From: UBA12170 sp964293475
GTDB lineage: Bacteria > Bacteroidota > Bacteroidia > Bacteroidales > UBA12170
DNA length: 64,000 nucleotides
Reading direction: 5' to 3'
Assembly: GCA_964293475.1 (NCBI GenBank)
Contig: CAXYYJ010000007.1
Coordinates: 1-64,000 of the forward strand
The position numbers and the translations under genes are program-made. The notes under the pieces were generated by a model that saw only the letters and a program-made list of their open reading frames with translations, was not told the origin of the DNA and did not search any database. Shown piece by piece: positions 62,701 through 64,000 of the stretch. How positions within the stretch are numbered: the stretch's first letter is position 1; each line of letters opens with the position of its first letter.

Positions 62701-62891
62701 TGGATAGCTTTTTCAGCAATATCTACATTCTTTACTTCCAATCGGTAAACAACTTCGAAGGATAATGGTACATTTGTACCACTAGATAATTCAGTTGCTC
62801 TGTCCTCGGGGCTTCTTTTTGTTTTTCCGATTTTAACAATCCCGACCATTGCAGGGTTGTAGAGTATATAAATGTATCCTGACTCTTCCAT
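59724..62891 (-). CDS. Large AT-rich protein with N-terminal GIY-YIG (T5orf172-type) domain
   Basis: 1055 residues. Residues 1-95 match the T5orf172/MUG113 GIY-YIG group: GYIYILYNPAMVGIVKIGKT, an Arg helix (RATELSSG), then EKAIHKKLENYRINKGREFFRI with catalytic-type Glu and the EFF block. Residues about 100-1055 show no family I can name; they are helical and Lys/Asn/Ile/Tyr-rich with no transmembrane segment. The coding DNA is visibly much more AT-rich than its neighbours, indicating recent transfer. It stands alone among accessory genes, so a stand-alone defence effector is plausible but unproven. Confidence 0.8.
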   Translation of the reverse strand: MEESGYIYILYNPAMVGIVKIGKTKRSPEDRATELSSGTNVPLSFEVVYRLEVKNVDIAEKAIHKKLENYRINKGREFFRISIEQAIKELNEHLSDYKNYSGSSMNPFVIDGMVFLTIHDLLEYFNSSHEKFKIGIKHLESGNIRDWLDRNHDYDNLLKLDACLEIKDDLMLVLFKLYFEITNKQSFIVFGENINYRIIYEIFHESKKSYDLKKIDSLGSVKLRKIFSLFKKNVTKSDLILDKYLEICVTSYLNIGKSFLEWVIFPEKYYLKFGGNNFFAQPDLIDERYINSIDSNIVKKILTKKEIEKVEDEKILTYQLLSRIKSSDLNTYLSAYNSIFRDDEQSYYPSTKYFFLEKGVRYAISDKLYNRIPELDLSLYEEISDVLIIKEDFDDWKAKYNIPKLILNSIYEDDIELFVFSSRLLELACRDYYFYTRFDGSQKYFYKYINSITVLNTNNGPSFKLHDFNNTLNKDIIERKSLAELKEKVRDSYIKRFPNSDYEPSFDNAIRELLGLNSFEQSIREFFEKYFKTNNSKIKSMLLEIVNYNKYAKTIFDHINPIKEIYEDYLRNLNLDYLNSPHQANKRYYNENYKQSDVFGMLSNFIKEKHSTEPIFQVNFFKFHLEYFFIDNNFIPCLTEVTKQYVLPPSFKIYNYNSEIHYLSDFIKLLKHGLVKKSLKNNKLLSLNKVYKGIEIIDENKSSMFNSQYAKEIFNEKFVQEIVIPNDLKIILGNYIELGTSKETPLVINYKTLIYYDNTIMVKLNFVYKKNIPPLINAFYFPNNIEKQLCNISLVDYLSFNSMLEDIGIILFATYEDLEMDYCKKEKRNWQSQFDRIGGAIFSGYLFNHDNITYTREGIVSMPINSKLVKSMSNIGKYHIMKGYSNNEEVRIYTNDYIDFVDEWILLKDNKNNNLLNHDIVNLYKNKVGIGEFKKIRDYLSDIFDYPTFQFLIANQLKYRFLLKFKKVNEKIIEFYNATNDKQFIILLKYLSNSPLISKRINKNKAFTKKDKDLINKLYGLLYTNPFYKLPIIGNNTRILRIKSMIKKYGDLFPM

Positions 62892-63193
62892 ATTTAGTAG
62901 TTTATTTTAAAGAGTAAATTTAAATAAATTTATTATGACTGGCATTAACTATCTTGCTCTGCAAAAGAATTCGGACAATGGTAAGACAGTAGCATAAGTA
63001 ATAGATAATAGCGTACCTATAATATTTCACGGCAGTTTTAAATATTTGAGACCATATTGGGCTGAATGATAGCCATTTTATTTAGGTCTTATAGTTTATA
63101 TTCAATAAAAATCACTTCTTTTCAAGAAGTGTTTTCTATATATTCCTACTGCCAATCTATCCTGCATAGATGCGTAGGCGAATCTGGAAATAT
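62892..63193. other. Gap between the GIY-YIG fusion and the GH31-like gene
   Basis: No gene or repeat recognised in about 300 bp. AT-rich near the island and more balanced further right, so the edge of the transferred segment may be here. Confidence 0.5.
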
Positions 63194-64000
63194 CTATTGT
63201 TTTATAAACTTCCTCGTCAACTCTTGTTTGCCATCGAGGCTTCGAATTTGAATATAATAAACTCCGGTTTCCCACATTTCAACATCAATAATGTAGTCTT
63301 CGTTTAGTTGAGCTGTTTCCACAAGCATCCTTTTCCCGGTTGAATTATAGATGGTTATTTCTTTGCTGCCCGACTGTGGGTTTGTATTGTAGATATGAAT
63401 GATATTTTTTGTGGGATTGGGCAAAAGTGTGTATTCCTGTTGACCAGAATTTACAACTTCAATGCTGTTAATATTTTCGATTCTGATGGTGTTTTCAGAA
63501 TTTTGGTATGGCATGCTCACGTAAAGCTTTTTCTCCGTTACATTATAATAAAAACCTGCCGCTGCAATCTCCAACTCATTTAAGCTGTTGTATTTAGCCA
63601 TCTGCATATCGTCGAGAAGTACTGATAAGTTCTGATTCGGAATTCTGTAGATTTCGAAAATAAACTGACGCTGCAAGGTCATGCCTGGATAGGTAAAACC
63701 ATTGCTTTCCAACCGAATTTCAATGTCATTGTTCAGGAAGGTACCTCTGATTTGGGTTAGGTTAAATTCATTATCGATCAGACTATTAGGGTTTGTTTTG
63801 TTGTCGTCGAAAAGTTTGTATTCCGATTCGCTCACCGATTCGTCGGGATAGTATTTTATATAAAGTTTGTCGCCAATATAATCATCCGTGGTGAGTAGAT
63901 TTTTAACTGTGGGAATAAAACTTCCTGCCTTAACCAGCACTGGAATTTCAGTGAGGGGAGCTGGCATGGTATAATTGCCAGGACCTGCATATTCGGTTAA
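63194..64000 (-). CDS. Partial GH31-like glycosidase, C-terminal end with T9SS tail
   Basis: Only the last 268 residues or so are inside the window; the frame stays open to base 64000. It starts ...GNYTMPAPLTEIPVLVKAGSFIPT, the segment that follows the GH31 TIM barrel, then a DUF5110-like beta domain (KLYIKYYPDESVSESEYKL and YKLFDDN) and ends with a T9SS sorting domain (LLPNPTKNIIHIY to TRKFIKQ). It is thus a secreted alpha-glucosidase or alpha-xylosidase-like enzyme. The catalytic residues lie beyond the window. Confidence 0.82.
   Translation of the reverse strand, partial: LTEYAGPGNYTMPAPLTEIPVLVKAGSFIPTVKNLLTTDDYIGDKLYIKYYPDESVSESEYKLFDDNKTNPNSLIDNEFNLTQIRGTFLNNDIEIRLESNGFTYPGMTLQRQFIFEIYRIPNQNLSVLLDDMQMAKYNSLNELEIAAAGFYYNVTEKKLYVSMPYQNSENTIRIENINSIEVVNSGQQEYTLLPNPTKNIIHIYNTNPQSGSKEITIYNSTGKRMLVETAQLNEDYIIDVEMWETGVYYIQIRSLDGKQELTRKFIKQ

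Overview
The window comes from the chromosome of a Bacteroidota bacterium, probably an anaerobic or facultative member of Bacteroidales/Marinilabiliales or a related lineage; the order is inference. Support: four secreted proteins end in type IX secretion (Por) sorting domains; many promoters show the Bacteroidota -7 motif TAnnTTTG; lipoproteins have Bacteroidota-style signals; the three-subunit SdhCAB/FrdCAB complex has a single cytochrome b; and several short palindromic intergenic repeat families resemble ones common in this phylum. No rRNA or tRNA gene was recognised.

Layout. 1-465: an ACATAG-type hairpin/direct-repeat array, then lipA-lipB (lipoate synthesis). 2.1-10.9 kb: YbaB, a NhaD antiporter, a PlsC-like acyltransferase, a secreted phosphodiesterase-like lipoprotein, two T9SS cargo proteins, a dispersed-repeat patch, DUF4256, a GIY-YIG/DUF4357 protein and a His/Gly-rich PepSY-like lipoprotein. 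11.0-13.1 kb: an ECF sigma factor overlapping a protein that looks like a dual-membrane-spanning anti-sigma factor. 13.1-13.4 kb: tandem three-hairpin repeats. 13.5-18.7 kb: a molybdo-oxidoreductase with a fused FeS/membrane anchor, a SnoaL-like protein and a GH47 mannosidase lipoprotein. 19-30 kb: mostly housekeeping genes (penicillin-acylase family, ClC, PdxJ, hydrolases, an arginase-fold protein with altered metal ligands, a M15 peptidase).

29.9-40.5 kb is a long minus-strand cluster: thiolase, acetoacetyl-CoA-reductase-like SDR, sodium/solute symporter, CoA-transferase, two divergent FabH-like ketosynthases, then an Ig-like lipoprotein, an outer-membrane barrel and an alpha/beta-hydrolase lipoprotein. 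It reads as an uptake and CoA-level metabolism pathway for a small acid or ester whose identity is not evident.

41.0-44.1 kb is a compact type II restriction-modification system with a C-protein-like regulator and identical 17-bp operators in front of both transcription units. 44.2-56.2 kb: FtsB/DivIC, uridine kinase, DsbD, a HEPN-MNT pair, aminopeptidase P, a Fic protein preceded by five 29-bp inverted repeats spaced 51-52 bp apart, and the succinate dehydrogenase/fumarate reductase operon. 56.4-62.9 kb is an accessory island: RhuM, a decayed gene, a T9SS protein and a strongly AT-rich 1055-residue protein with an N-terminal GIY-YIG (T5orf172-type) domain. The window ends inside a GH31-like glycosidase with a T9SS tail.

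The best candidates for undescribed biology are the phased operator array at the Fic gene, the 1055-residue GIY-YIG fusion, and the paired FabH-like enzymes inside the symporter/CoA-transferase cluster.
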